48,826 nt of DNA from JAUIAI01 sp049680625 (GTDB taxonomy: Bacteria > Pseudomonadota > Gammaproteobacteria > Burkholderiales > Burkholderiaceae_E), in NCBI GenBank assembly GCA_049680625.1, contig JBAUID010000139.1, positions 1 to 48,826 of the forward strand, in the 5' to 3' direction. Under the pieces are notes generated by a model. The model saw nothing but the letters and a program-made list of their open reading frames with translations, did not search any database and was not told the DNA's origin. The position numbers and the translations under genes are program-made. This document shows positions 34,817 to 44,231 of the stretch, in pieces; the first letter of the stretch is position 1; every line of letters begins with the position of its first letter.

Positions 34817-34930
34817 CTCAGCACAATAGCAGGCCACGGCAGTGCAATCGCAGGGGGACCAGTAAAGCTTCCTAGGTCTTTCGGACTCGAACTTACCGCG
34901 AAACAACGATTCGATTGAGTTCGTTCGGTG

Positions 34931-36163
34931 CTAAGCTTTTCGGAAGACTAGCGTACCGTTGGTGCCACCAAAACCAAAAGAATTTTTCATCGCGACGTCG
35001 ATTGGCATTTGTCGCGCTTCGTTGGCGCAGTAGTCCAAATCACATTCTGGGTCTTGCTCGAAAATGTTAATTGTTGGCGGCGATACCTGGTGATGTACGG
35101 CAAGTACAGTAAAAACAGATTCAACACCGCCGGCCCCACCCAGTAAGTGCCCCGTCATTGATTTGGTTGAATTAACCACCAGTTGACTGGCGGCGTCACC
35201 CATTGCTCGTTTAATTGCGTCAGTTTCGTTTTTGTCACCCAGCGGGGTTGAAGTCCCGTGAGCATTCAAGTAGTCAATTTGCGATGCATTTATACCCGCG
35301 TTTTTCATCGCAGCCTGCATACAACGACTCGGGCCGTCGGTATCGGGCGCAGTGATGTGATGGGCATCAGCGCTCATGCCGAAACCGGTTAGTTCAGCGT
35401 ATATTCGTGCGCCCCGCTTGCGCGCGTGTTCGTATTCTTCCAGGACCATCACGCCAGCCCCTTCACCCAGTACAAACCCGTCGCGGTCTTTATCCCACGG
35501 GCGGCTTGCGGTTTTTGGGTCGTCATTGCGTTGCGACAACGCCCGGGCCGCAATGAAGCCACCCAAGCCAAGAGGTGAAATTGTTGATTCAGCCCCACCG
35601 GCAACCATGACTTCAGCATCACCGTATTCGATCATCCGCCCAGCCTGCCCGATGCAGTGCAAGCCTGTCGTACACGCAGTGGATACGGCAAGATTTGGCC
35701 CCTTAAGGCCGTGCATGATCGACAGTTGACCAGAGATCATATTGACAATCGAACCCGGCACAAAAAATGGGGAGACCCGCCGCAATCCACGGCTGAGGTA
35801 TTGATTGTGAGTATCTTCAATCAGCGGCAAGCCGCCAATACCGGACCCAACAATGACTCCGGCGCGCTCAGAAAGGCTGTCGTTGAATTCCAGCCCGCTA
35901 TCGGCCAGAGCCTGACATGAAGCGGCAATGCCGTAGTGAATAAAAGTATCAAAATGCCGGGCTTCTTTGGCGGACATGTAGTCAGCGACATTGAAGTCGC
36001 GTACTTCACCGGCAATCTGGGTCGGAAAATCCGTCACATCGAAACGGGAAACCCTGTCGATTCCGCTCTTGCCGGCGACAATGTTTTCCCATGCCTGCTC
36101 AATGCTATTGCCAACCGGACTGATGATGCCCAGCCCGGTGACCACGACGCGCCTTTTGCTCAC
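34931..36163 (-). CDS. fabF: beta-ketoacyl-ACP synthase II
   Basis: A 410-residue condensing enzyme of fatty-acid elongation. The nucleophile is C164 (STACTTGLHC); the two catalytic His residues are in NAHGTSTPLGD and KSMTGHLLGGAG. The length is typical. The start is GTG at 36161-36163, two bases after the acpP stop and preceded by AAAGG, so translation of acpP and fabF is closely linked, the standard order. Confidence 0.97.
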   Translation of the reverse strand: MSKRRVVVTGLGIISPVGNSIEQAWENIVAGKSGIDRVSRFDVTDFPTQIAGEVRDFNVADYMSAKEARHFDTFIHYGIAASCQALADSGLEFNDSLSERAGVIVGSGIGGLPLIEDTHNQYLSRGLRRVSPFFVPGSIVNMISGQLSIMHGLKGPNLAVSTACTTGLHCIGQAGRMIEYGDAEVMVAGGAESTISPLGLGGFIAARALSQRNDDPKTASRPWDKDRDGFVLGEGAGVMVLEEYEHARKRGARIYAELTGFGMSADAHHITAPDTDGPSRCMQAAMKNAGINASQIDYLNAHGTSTPLGDKNETDAIKRAMGDAASQLVVNSTKSMTGHLLGGAGGVESVFTVLAVHHQVSPPTINIFEQDPECDLDYCANEARQMPIDVAMKNSFGFGGTNGTLVFRKA

Positions 36164-36165
36164 GA

Positions 36166-36405
36166 TCAGGCCTTTGAATGTGCCTTCACGTAATTCACAG
36201 CCTGCTGAACCGTCGTGATTTTTTCGGCTTCTTCGTCTGGTATCTCGGTATCGAATTCGTCTTCGAGCGCCATCACCAGTTCTACCGTATCGAGGGAATC
36301 AGCACCAAGATCGTCGACAAAGGCTGACTCGATTTTCACGTCAGCTTCATTCACACCGAGTTGCTCGGCTACGATCTTCTTAACGCGTTGTTCGATTTCT
36401 TCCAA
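36166..36405 (-). CDS. acpP: acyl carrier protein
   Basis: A 79-residue acidic carrier. The phosphopantetheine site is S37 in GADSLDTVEL. The helix pattern (IEQRVKKIVAEQLGV, DEAEKITTVQQAVNYV) is that of AcpP. The start codon is TTG at 36403-36405 with an excellent AGGAG site six bases upstream, in contrast to the ATG usual for this highly expressed gene. It sits between fabG and fabF. Confidence 0.98.
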   Translation of the reverse strand: MEEIEQRVKKIVAEQLGVNEADVKIESAFVDDLGADSLDTVELVMALEDEFDTEIPDEEAEKITTVQQAVNYVKAHSKA

Positions 36406-36517
36406 TTTCTTCTCCTATGGGGCGAGCCCCTGTCGTACAGCCCCGACTCGAAATGAGTTCCGGGCCAATTCTATCACTGCCAACCGATGCGCCTCAGCAC
36501 CCCGGGGAAGATCCTTC

Positions 36518-37273
36518 TTATTCCATGTACATCCCGCCATTCACATGCAAGGTTGTACCCGTAATATACGAAGCGCTCGGCGAAGCTAGAAAAGCAACTG
36601 CGGCCGCAATTTCTTCACCTGCCCCGAGTCGCCCGAGCGGTATTTGCCCGAGCAAGGCGTCTCGCTGCTCCTGAGGTAAATCGCTGGTCATATCTGTGTC
36701 AATAAACCCAGGGGCGACACAATTCACCGTAACCCCACGTGAACCCAGTTCACGAGCCAGGGACTTAGACATGCCGGCAACGCCGGCTTTGGCCGCGGCA
36801 TAATTGGCCTGCCCGGGATTACCCGCGGAGCCAACAACCGAAGTCACATTGACAATGCGCCCGTACCTGGCTTTCATCATGCCGCGCATCGCCAGGCGAC
36901 ACATGCGAAACACGGCACTCAGATTGGTGTCCAGTACCGCATGCCAGTCTTCGTCTTTCATTCGCAATGCCAGCGTGTCGCGGGTAATGCCGGCATTATT
37001 AACAAGCACACTAAGACCGCCGGGTTGTTTGCTCAGTTCGCCAACCAGGGCCTCGCAACCCGCCGCATCATTAACATTTAAAACCACGCCGCGGGCGCCC
37101 GGCAGACTGTCAGCGATATTGTCTGCACCGGTTGCCGTGGTGGCTGTCCCGACTACGGACGCTCCCTGTCGAACGAGTTCAGTAGCAATCGCCAGCCCGA
37201 TGCCACGCGATGCGCCTGTGACCAGTGCCAACTTGCCGTCAAATACAGTTGGGGCGATTGAGTTATTTGTCAT
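36518..37273 (-). CDS. fabG: 3-oxoacyl-ACP reductase
   Basis: A 251-residue short-chain dehydrogenase reducing beta-ketoacyl-ACP with NADPH. The cofactor motif is TGASRGIG (19-26), NNAG lies at about 92, and the catalytic set S145, Y158 and K162 is present. It has the VNCVAPGFIDTDMT segment of FabG. Five bases separate it from fabD. Confidence 0.97.
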   Translation of the reverse strand: MTNNSIAPTVFDGKLALVTGASRGIGLAIATELVRQGASVVGTATTATGADNIADSLPGARGVVLNVNDAAGCEALVGELSKQPGGLSVLVNNAGITRDTLALRMKDEDWHAVLDTNLSAVFRMCRLAMRGMMKARYGRIVNVTSVVGSAGNPGQANYAAAKAGVAGMSKSLARELGSRGVTVNCVAPGFIDTDMTSDLPQEQRDALLGQIPLGRLGAGEEIAAAVAFLASPSASYITGTTLHVNGGMYME

Positions 37274-37278
37274 GATTA

Positions 37279-38238
37279 TCAGGTCGCGTCGCGCAACATT
37301 GCCAACGCTTTGTCAAGGGAGGCCGAATCAAAAACACAAGCAGCCGTCAGCGACTTGTCAATACGCCCACACAATCCCGTCAGAACCTTACCGGGGCCAA
37401 ATTCAATCACGTGAGTTGCCCCCTGCTCCCGTAGTTTTTGAACTACCTCAACCCAACGCACCGGGCTATAAGCCTGTCGCACCAGGGCGTCACGGATCCG
37501 TAGCGGGTCACTTTCAATGCTGACGTCTACATTGTTTACCACCGGCACTTCAGGCGTTTTCAGAGGAATCGCATCAAGTGCCGTTTGAAGCTGGTCACCA
37601 GCAGGTTTGAGCAGTGCAGAGTGAAACGGTGCTGACACACTTAATGGCAGCGCCCGCTTAGCCCCTGCTTCTTTGGCCAGTTCGCACGCCCGTGTCACTG
37701 CACCGCTGTGCCCTGCGATGACCACTTGTGAGGGGGCATTGAAATTTGCCGGCGCAACCTGACCTTTTGTTTCGGTGGCAGCCTGACTACAAACCGCGGC
37801 AACAGAATCATCGTCAAGGCCAAGGATGGCCGCCATTGATCCCATGCCAACCGGAACCGCGGACTGCATCGCCTGCGCCCTGAGGCGGGTTAATGCAAAT
37901 GCAGCGCCAGGCTCAAGGACCTGCGCAACAACCAGGGCGGAATACTCGCCAAGGCTGTGGCCGGCAACAATCTGCGCTGGTGGCCCACCCGCTGCCAGCC
38001 AGGCCCGGTAGCATCCAACCCCGGCTAACAACATTGCCGGTTGTGTGTTGACTGTCAGCGCCAGGTCTTCAGCGGGACCATTGGCAATCAGGGCTGACAG
38101 TTTTTGTCCGTTGTCGGTTAGCGGCAGCGATTCGTCGGCTGCCGCAACCAGTTGACTGACAGCCTCGACCGCGAGGAAGTCGGCCAGCATGCCGACTGCC
38201 TGCGAGCCCTGACCGGGAAATACACATGCCAGTTTCAT
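37279..38238 (-). CDS. fabD: malonyl-CoA:ACP transacylase
   Basis: A 319-residue transferase that loads malonate on ACP. The nucleophile S95 is in GHSLGEYSAL, the N-terminal FPGQGSQ is intact and the catalytic His lies in SAPFHSALL. Located between fabH and fabG in the classic order. Confidence 0.97.
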   Translation of the reverse strand: MKLACVFPGQGSQAVGMLADFLAVEAVSQLVAAADESLPLTDNGQKLSALIANGPAEDLALTVNTQPAMLLAGVGCYRAWLAAGGPPAQIVAGHSLGEYSALVVAQVLEPGAAFALTRLRAQAMQSAVPVGMGSMAAILGLDDDSVAAVCSQAATETKGQVAPANFNAPSQVVIAGHSGAVTRACELAKEAGAKRALPLSVSAPFHSALLKPAGDQLQTALDAIPLKTPEVPVVNNVDVSIESDPLRIRDALVRQAYSPVRWVEVVQKLREQGATHVIEFGPGKVLTGLCGRIDKSLTAACVFDSASLDKALAMLRDAT

Positions 38239-38270
38239 TGATTTATTTGTATTTGGACAGGTTGAATCAC

Positions 38271-39257
38271 TTACAGCTGAACCAGATTGGCGCCCCAGGT
38301 GAAACCGCCACCCACACCCTGGAACATGATCAGCTGACCCTCTTTAATTCTTCCGTCACGCCGCGCTACGTCAAATGCCAGCGGCACCGAAGCGGCTGAC
38401 GTATTGGCATGCTGGTCAACGGTAACGATAACTTTCTCCGGGTCAATGCCGAGCTTTTTAGCCGTCGCATTTAGAATCCGGACATTCGCCTGATGCGGTA
38501 TTAACCAGTCGAGTTCTGAAACTTGTTTTCCAGCAACCTCAAGTACTTCGCGGCCAACCGAATCGAGTACCCCAACCGCCAGTTTAAATACCGCCTTGCC
38601 GTCCATAGTCAGGAACGGATGCCCGGTCACCTGGCCACCAGCCACGCTGCCTGGAGTACGCAAAATACTTTCGTGACGTCCGTCAGCATGTAAGCGTGAA
38701 GCGAGAACACCGCGATCGCCATGGGCAGCATTTCCGGCAGTCATGACTATGGCACCGGCACCGTCTCCGAACAAAACACACGTCGTGCGATCGGTCCAGT
38801 CCATGATGCCAGAAAACGTTTCCGCGCCAATGACAACGGCAGTGGATGCTGTGCCCGCACGGATCATTGCATCAGCGGTGGCAACCGCATAGGCGAAACC
38901 GGAGCACACCGCCTGCACATCGAAAGCTGCCGCGCCAGGCATATCGAGTTCTTTTTGCACCAGACAGGCTGTGCTCGGAAAGATCCAGTCGGGGGTGGAT
39001 GTTGCAACAATAATGAGGTCAACGTTTTGCGCGCTGACGCCCGCATCATCGAGGGCTTGCCGTGCGGCCTTGGTGGCCAACTGACTCGTTGTTTCACCGT
39101 CGGACAGATAACGCTGCCGGATACCGGTACGCTCAATAATCCAGTCGTCCGATGTTTCTACCCCTTCGACGGCGAGACGTTCGGCCAATGCGGCATTACT
39201 AACGGGTTCACCAGGTAGGTAGCTTCCCGAACCAATCACAAGAGAAGCATGACTCAT
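38271..39257 (-). CDS. fabH: beta-ketoacyl-ACP synthase III
   Basis: A 328-residue enzyme that starts fatty-acid synthesis by condensing acetyl-CoA with malonyl-ACP. The catalytic triad is visible: C118 (QAVCSGF), His in WLIPHQANVRI and Asn in QHANTSAASVP. The ATG overlaps the plsX stop (ATGA), so plsX and fabH are coupled. Confidence 0.97.
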   Translation of the reverse strand: MSHASLVIGSGSYLPGEPVSNAALAERLAVEGVETSDDWIIERTGIRQRYLSDGETTSQLATKAARQALDDAGVSAQNVDLIIVATSTPDWIFPSTACLVQKELDMPGAAAFDVQAVCSGFAYAVATADAMIRAGTASTAVVIGAETFSGIMDWTDRTTCVLFGDGAGAIVMTAGNAAHGDRGVLASRLHADGRHESILRTPGSVAGGQVTGHPFLTMDGKAVFKLAVGVLDSVGREVLEVAGKQVSELDWLIPHQANVRILNATAKKLGIDPEKVIVTVDQHANTSAASVPLAFDVARRDGRIKEGQLIMFQGVGGGFTWGANLVQL

Positions 39258-40312
39258 GGTGTGATCACCAGTTCCGCAACCGGCGTGATGCTGCGTGCCT
39301 GCACTTGCTCCAGCGCATCGCTGATACCCTGCAGCAATCCGTTGCGTGCCGCATCACCGGCACGGACCAAAGCAGCCTCAAATGCGAGAGCGTCCGCGGA
39401 GCCGTGGCTTTTAAATACAACGCCCCGCAGACCCACCAGGGCTGCGCCGTTGTAACGCCGATGATCAACGCGACGTTTGAACCGGGTTAAAACAGGATAG
39501 CTGATTGCTGCAAGAATTTTGCTGAACCAGTTACGGTTGAACTCTTCGCGGATAAAGTCGCCAAGCATCTGCGCCAGACCTTCAGATGTTTTTAATGCAA
39601 CGTTGCCAACAAAACCATCAGAGACGATGACATCTACCGTCCCGGAGTAAATGTCATTTCCTTCAATATTACCTTTGAAGTTCAAGCCGGACTGGCTCAG
39701 TAGCACCCCGGCCTGTTTGACCGTTTCATTGCCTTTTATCACTTCTTCGCCAATATTGAGCAAACCAACCGAGGGATTTTTTGTGCCGTTCAACGCCGTA
39801 ACCAGGGCCGAACCCATCAGCGCAAATTGCAACAGATGACCCGGGTCGCAATCGACATTGGCACCCAGGTCGAGCATCGTGCTGTTGCCGCCGATGCGGT
39901 TCGGTAACTGAGTGGCGATTGCCGGGCGTTCAATCCCCGGTAGCATTTTCAATACAAAGCGCGAAATTGCCATCAGAGCACCGGTATTACCGGCACTAAT
40001 ACAGGCCTGAGCTTTGCCGTCGCGGACCGCCTCTATTGCCTTGCGCATTGACGACTTGCGCTTGCTGCGCAGGGCGACCGCCGGAGGGTCGTCCATTTCG
40101 ACGACTTCATCGGTATGCAGGATTTCGATGCGGCTTCGCAACGAAGCGTAGCTGCCCTTGCTGCGATCAAGGATATCCCGAATATCCGGTTCACGACCTA
40201 CCAGCAATACGCTGACCTGGGCTTCGTGACGCAGGAAGGACAATGCTGCGGGCACAGTTGCTGCCGGGCCCACATCGCCACCCATACAATCGATCGCTAT
40301 ACAAAGGCCCAC
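39254..40312 (-). CDS. plsX: phosphate acyltransferase PlsX
   Basis: An enzyme making acyl phosphate from acyl-ACP for phospholipid synthesis. AIDCMGGDVGP at the N terminus, SAGNTGALMA and the GFVGNVALKTSEG segment are family marks. I chose GTG at 40310-40312 (352 residues) because the conserved part begins right after it and AGGGA lies seven bases upstream; a TTG 13 codons earlier is the alternative. It follows rpmF by about 200 bp, and this spacer holds no gene and no promoter that I can name. Confidence 0.95.
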   Translation of the reverse strand: MGLCIAIDCMGGDVGPAATVPAALSFLRHEAQVSVLLVGREPDIRDILDRSKGSYASLRSRIEILHTDEVVEMDDPPAVALRSKRKSSMRKAIEAVRDGKAQACISAGNTGALMAISRFVLKMLPGIERPAIATQLPNRIGGNSTMLDLGANVDCDPGHLLQFALMGSALVTALNGTKNPSVGLLNIGEEVIKGNETVKQAGVLLSQSGLNFKGNIEGNDIYSGTVDVIVSDGFVGNVALKTSEGLAQMLGDFIREEFNRNWFSKILAAISYPVLTRFKRRVDHRRYNGAALVGLRGVVFKSHGSADALAFEAALVRAGDAARNGLLQGISDALEQVQARSITPVAELVITP

Positions 40313-40514
40313 TAGTTGGTCCCTGCCACGAGAAGGCCCCTGTGCCGGCAACCTGCGGTCGTTTCGGTCATCACTGTGTCGTGATTTGTTCGCTTGTGCA
40401 TTTATTACCAGTCTGGCGCGTTGCCGACCCGCTCCTCGCAGCTATCGCTGCTGATTAGCCGCGCCGCTAAACACTAAACATCCAAAACATCTCAGACGCG
40501 GGCTGACCAGCGAA

Positions 40515-40697
40515 TCAGTCGTCGGACTTGGTCGCAATCACTTTACGGCCACGATAAAAGCCGTTTGGGCTGATGTGATGCCGGCGATGTACTTCACCCG
40601 TTGTCGGCTCAACCGCCAGCGGAGAATTTGAAGCGTGGTCGTGCGCACGACGCATGTTTCGTCGTGAGGCAGATTTTTTATTTTGCTGGACAGCCAT
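40515..40697 (-). CDS. rpmF: 50S ribosomal protein L32
   Basis: A 60-residue ribosomal protein. The start MAVQQNKKSASRRNMRRAHD is the conserved L32 N terminus, and it continues to a HRRHHISPNGFYRGRKVI C-terminal part. The Cys residues of zinc-binding L32 versions are absent. The ATG at 40695-40697 fits; a longer frame upstream is spurious. It lies between yceD and plsX, the usual order. Confidence 0.96.
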   Translation of the reverse strand: MAVQQNKKSASRRNMRRAHDHASNSPLAVEPTTGEVHRRHHISPNGFYRGRKVIATKSDD

Positions 40698-40740
40698 ATT
40701 GATTATTCGTAAAAGTGGTGTGACAAAAAGGTGTGTATTA

Positions 40741-40758
40741 CTTAAGGCCAGACTTAAG
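40741..40758. other. small hairpin between yceD and rpmF
   Basis: CTTAAG occurs twice six bases apart and can pair (6-bp stem). It lies in the 142-bp spacer upstream of rpmF. A function in the L32 leader is only a guess. Confidence 0.25.
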
Positions 40759-40839
40759 CCCAGGCCCGACTGCAAACCTGACTATGGCAAAGTAAGTTAA
40801 TCGACAATTGTATCAGGTATACGTCGCCCAAACCGTTGG

Positions 40840-41397
40840 CTATTTGTTGTCCGATGACTTCAGTTTGTCGGCCAGGTTGGCAAAGGGAAACTGGCGGTCT
40901 TCCTCCGGGGTCGCGGGGTCCGGCGCGCCGGTGACCTCAGGTTTGGGAATGGTGACGCCAAAGTGTGGGTTTTGGCAGTTTTCATGACGTGGCATCGCTG
41001 GCAACGCCAGCAATAGTTCATCTTCCAGCACATCCAGGATGTGCCATTGCTGATCGACGGCAATGACGTCGTATTCAGTTGCTTCGTTGTCCAGGCGGGC
41101 TGCCTGGTTATCATCCCGAACCAGGCGAAACAAGCAATCTACGGCAATCCGGGTCGGAATTGGCTCCAGGCAGCGGACACAATCGACCGCCAGCTCAGTA
41201 TTGCAGGTCAGGTGCATCTGCACCGGGCTAAAAACCGATTCGCCGACCTTTTCAAAACTCGCCTGCCAATCCAGGTGATCGATATTTTGCTGATCAGACA
41301 ACGCATCGAGCAGCCGAGGCATTTCCCGAATCGGGGTGGGGCCGTGCAACGCGGTACCTTTTCGGGCCAGGGAAAACGGGTCTGCGGTTAGTGACAT
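40840..41397 (-). CDS. yceD: YceD family protein (23S rRNA accumulation, DUF177)
   Basis: A 185-residue protein of the DUF177 family, required for normal 23S rRNA levels. The CVRCLEP motif (C-x2-C) in the middle and the late LLLALPAMPRHENC segment are typical. It precedes rpmF, as in E. coli, and is divergent from maf; the two start codons are 17 bp apart. Confidence 0.93.
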   Translation of the reverse strand: MSLTADPFSLARKGTALHGPTPIREMPRLLDALSDQQNIDHLDWQASFEKVGESVFSPVQMHLTCNTELAVDCVRCLEPIPTRIAVDCLFRLVRDDNQAARLDNEATEYDVIAVDQQWHILDVLEDELLLALPAMPRHENCQNPHFGVTIPKPEVTGAPDPATPEEDRQFPFANLADKLKSSDNK

Positions 41398-41414
41398 CTC
41401 GCTATCATAAGCGT

Positions 41415-42014
41415 ATGAATCTCATTCTGGCCTCCAGCTCCCCGTATCGCCGCGAACTCCTGACCCGCCTGCGGCAGGAATTTGAAGTTGTGGTTCCTGA
41501 CGTTGACGAGAGTCCATGGCCCGGCGAGGGGCCAAAAGAACTCGCCATCCGACTGGCGGTGAGCAAAGCAGCCGCCGTTGCCAGCTCGGCTGCGCCCGGC
41601 TGCCTGGTCATTGGTTCTGACCAGGTTGCGACTCTTGATGGCCGGCAACCAATTGGTAAACCGGGTCAGCATGAAAAAGCCCGCCGACAGTTGCTTAGCG
41701 CCTCTGGCAAGGCCTGCGTCTTTCATACCGCAGTGTGCGTCACCCGAGTCAGCGATGGAGTTCAATTCACCGAGTGTATCGATACAACGGTTAAATTTCG
41801 CGAACTTTCTGATGAGATGATCGAAACCTACCTGCTCGCGGAAAGACCGTACGATTGCGCCGGAGCGGCCAAGAGTGAGGGGCTTGGTATCAGCCTGATC
41901 AGTGCAATCGAATGTGCCGATCCGACCGCGCTGATTGGCCTGCCCCTTATTGCCTTATGCGGACTGCTTCAGCGCGCAGGGCATCCGGTTCTGGAAAACT
42001 TAGCACGCTGTTGA
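41415..42014 (+). CDS. Maf-like nucleotide pyrophosphatase (YceF type)
   Basis: A 199-residue house-cleaning pyrophosphatase of the Maf family. The N-terminal LILASSSPYRRELL motif, the IGSDQVATLDG segment and the DCAGAAKSEG loop are visible. In E. coli the yceD-divergent member, YceF, hydrolyses 7-methyl-GTP; the same activity is likely here from position and sequence. The ATG at 41415 opens the conserved motif; an in-frame GTG at 41391 is less likely. Confidence 0.92.
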   Translation: MNLILASSSPYRRELLTRLRQEFEVVVPDVDESPWPGEGPKELAIRLAVSKAAAVASSAAPGCLVIGSDQVATLDGRQPIGKPGQHEKARRQLLSASGKACVFHTAVCVTRVSDGVQFTECIDTTVKFRELSDEMIETYLLAERPYDCAGAAKSEGLGISLISAIECADPTALIGLPLIALCGLLQRAGHPVLENLARC

Positions 42015-42028
42015 AATAGCCCGGGCAG

Positions 42029-43060
42029 CTAGCGCAGGCGGATACCACTTGTCCACTGCGCAAGCGGGTCTGTGAGGGCGGCCCCTATATTGAATCCGAC
42101 GCGCTCGGCAAGCTTTTCTAGAATCGTTTTTCTAGCGCTGAAGTTCACGAGTTTGTCGTTTTTCATCTCGTCGCGGGCGACTTGTTCCACCGAACCGATC
42201 GCGTCAGCCAGACCCAGTTCAACCGACTGACTGCCGGTCCAGATCAGCCCGCTGAACAAATCGGCGTCTTTTTTCAGCTTTTCCCCCCGCCCGGACCGAA
42301 CCGACGCGATGAATTGCGTGTGAATATCGTCGAGCAAGCCTTGCAAGTGATCACGCTGAGTTTCGGACAAGGGTGAAAACGGATCGAGGAAACCCTTGTC
42401 CGCTCCCGCCGTGAACAAGCGCCGCTCAACCCCGAGCTTATGCATCGTGCCAACAAAGCCAAATCCGTCCATCAACACGCCGATTGAACCAACCAGGCTG
42501 GCCTGATCCACATGAATCTTGTCTGCTGCCGCCGCCACGTAATACCCGCCGGATGCACAAATTTCTTCGATTACCGCATGCAGCGGAATTTCCGTGTGTT
42601 TAGCACGCAGACGCTTAATTTCACTAAAGATCAGACCGCTTTGAACCGGTGACCCCCCCGGGCTGTTGATTCGCAACACAACTCCGGTAGTGCCCGCGTG
42701 ACCGAATGCCGCACGCAAGGCCTTGTTCACCTGCTCAGCCGACGTTTCACTATCGGCCTTAATAACACCGCGTACATCGACTATCGCCGTATGGCCTTTG
42801 CTGCCATCAGCCGGATCAAAACCGACCGACGGGCTCGAACCGAGCATATTGATCAGGTAAATGCTGATCCCAACCAGATAGGCTAGTGTCAGCAGACGCA
42901 GCAACACGGACCAACGCCGCGATTTTTTGCGCTCATCCAATAACTCGCTGGTTAGTTTTTCAAGCACCGTGTTCTCGAGCCTGGACTGATTATCTATCAG
43001 GGCTGGATTGCGGCCGTCATGGCGGATTGTCACGCCGTCTTCGTCACGAATATCACTCAT
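42029..43060 (-). CDS. sppA: S49 family signal peptide peptidase (SppA)
   Basis: A 343-residue membrane-anchored serine protease of the short SppA type. One transmembrane helix (about 52-74) is followed by the protease domain. The nucleophile is S170 in ICASGGYYVA and the likely general base is K222. It degrades leftover signal peptides in the inner membrane. It follows the Rieske gene by 15 bp in an operon rluC-HAD-Rieske-sppA. Confidence 0.93.
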   Translation of the reverse strand: MSDIRDEDGVTIRHDGRNPALIDNQSRLENTVLEKLTSELLDERKKSRRWSVLLRLLTLAYLVGISIYLINMLGSSPSVGFDPADGSKGHTAIVDVRGVIKADSETSAEQVNKALRAAFGHAGTTGVVLRINSPGGSPVQSGLIFSEIKRLRAKHTEIPLHAVIEEICASGGYYVAAAADKIHVDQASLVGSIGVLMDGFGFVGTMHKLGVERRLFTAGADKGFLDPFSPLSETQRDHLQGLLDDIHTQFIASVRSGRGEKLKKDADLFSGLIWTGSQSVELGLADAIGSVEQVARDEMKNDKLVNFSARKTILEKLAERVGFNIGAALTDPLAQWTSGIRLR

Positions 43061-43075
43061 CGATTAGCTATTCCT

Positions 43076-43426
43076 TTATTCCAGAGATTCTTGTTGTCGG
43101 GCCCATACGGTGCCGTCCGATTCGTTGCATTGCAGCGCGACAAGTCCACGACCGGCACATGGCCCGCCGACACAGGCGCCGGTGCCAGGGTCGTACATTG
43201 CACCATGGGTCGCACATTGAATAAACCGGGCATCATCATCAAAAAATACAGCCTCAGGCCAATCCAGCTCTATTGGCACATGACTACATCGATTAAGAAA
43301 GGCTCGTGGCCCGCCTTTGCTTCGAATCGCAAACGCTGATTCCCCGCCGGGCCCGATTGCGAAGCGCACGCCTTGCGCCCCCTCTTCCAGCTCGTCAGAA
43401 CGACAGATCCTGAGCCAGCCGGTCAC
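43076..43426 (-). CDS. Rieske [2Fe-2S] protein
   Basis: A 116-residue soluble protein with a complete Rieske cluster site: C47-x-H49 and C71-x2-H74. It resembles small ferredoxin-like Rieske proteins rather than a cytochrome bc1 subunit; there is no membrane segment. Its electron partners are unknown. The GTG start overlaps the phosphatase stop (GTGA, 43423-43426). Confidence 0.9.
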   Translation of the reverse strand: MTGWLRICRSDELEEGAQGVRFAIGPGGESAFAIRSKGGPRAFLNRCSHVPIELDWPEAVFFDDDARFIQCATHGAMYDPGTGACVGGPCAGRGLVALQCNESDGTVWARQQESLE

Positions 43427-44097
43427 CGCCCCTGCTCACCAATCAAGACCATCAACAACGCGTGTAAATCATTGGCATTATCAACCATGCCGATACTGGC
43501 CAAAGCCGCCAGCTCGGCTCGCGGATGAGCACCATAAGTTACCCCAATACTGTGAGTCCCAGCGCTGGCAGCCATGTTCAGATCATGGCTGGTATCACCA
43601 ATCATTACGGTATTTGACGGCGCCACCCCCATGGACTCACATAAATCGTTGAGCATCCACGGATCGGGCTTGGGGGCACCTTCATCAGCACACCGGGTGC
43701 TTGCAAAAAACGGGCGCCAATTGGCATCGTCCAGGGCCCTGTCTAATCCGGCGCGCGATTTGCCGGTAGCAATCGTGACCAGTGTTGATTTACTTTTTAA
43801 TGCTTCGAGCATTGGCACAACGCCATCAAACGGCGCCAGGTCAGCGGCCAGTTGTACAAAATGATGGCGATAACGATCGCTGAACTCCGAGATCTGCTCG
43901 TGCCGAAGATCGGGCACCGCGTGGCGTAAAGCATCAGCCAGCCCCAGGCCAATCACATGTGATGCTTTGCCAAAACTGGGAACGACCAGGTCGAGGTCAG
44001 CGGCCGCGCCGCGGATGGCGTTGGCAATTGCTGCTGTCGAATCGACCAAAGTGCCATCCCAGTCGAATACGATCAGCTCTATTGTTTCGGCCGGCAT
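43423..44097 (-). CDS. HAD-superfamily phosphatase (phosphoglycolate phosphatase-like)
   Basis: About 224 residues from the ATG at 44095-44097. The HAD motifs are clear: DWDGTLVDST (nucleophile D12 and D14), a Thr/Lys pair in VTIATGKSR and GDTSHDLNMAASAG. It is close to Gph-type hydrolases and to the HAD gene found beside rluC in Pseudomonas. A TTG start at 44211 would add 38 unconserved residues. The substrate cannot be read from the sequence. Confidence 0.9.
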   Translation of the reverse strand: MPAETIELIVFDWDGTLVDSTAAIANAIRGAAADLDLVVPSFGKASHVIGLGLADALRHAVPDLRHEQISEFSDRYRHHFVQLAADLAPFDGVVPMLEALKSKSTLVTIATGKSRAGLDRALDDANWRPFFASTRCADEGAPKPDPWMLNDLCESMGVAPSNTVMIGDTSHDLNMAASAGTHSIGVTYGAHPRAELAALASIGMVDNANDLHALLMVLIGEQGR

Positions 44098-44231
44098 TGC
44101 TGTGCGAGCCGGGGTGGCTGGGTTTGTCAACGGGTTTGCCTCGCTTAGTCGTCCGTAATTGGTGAATATTGGTGCAAAATTCGCGTGAGCTGTGAAGAAT
44201 TTAAATAACAATCAAAAGGGTCAGCTGCAGG

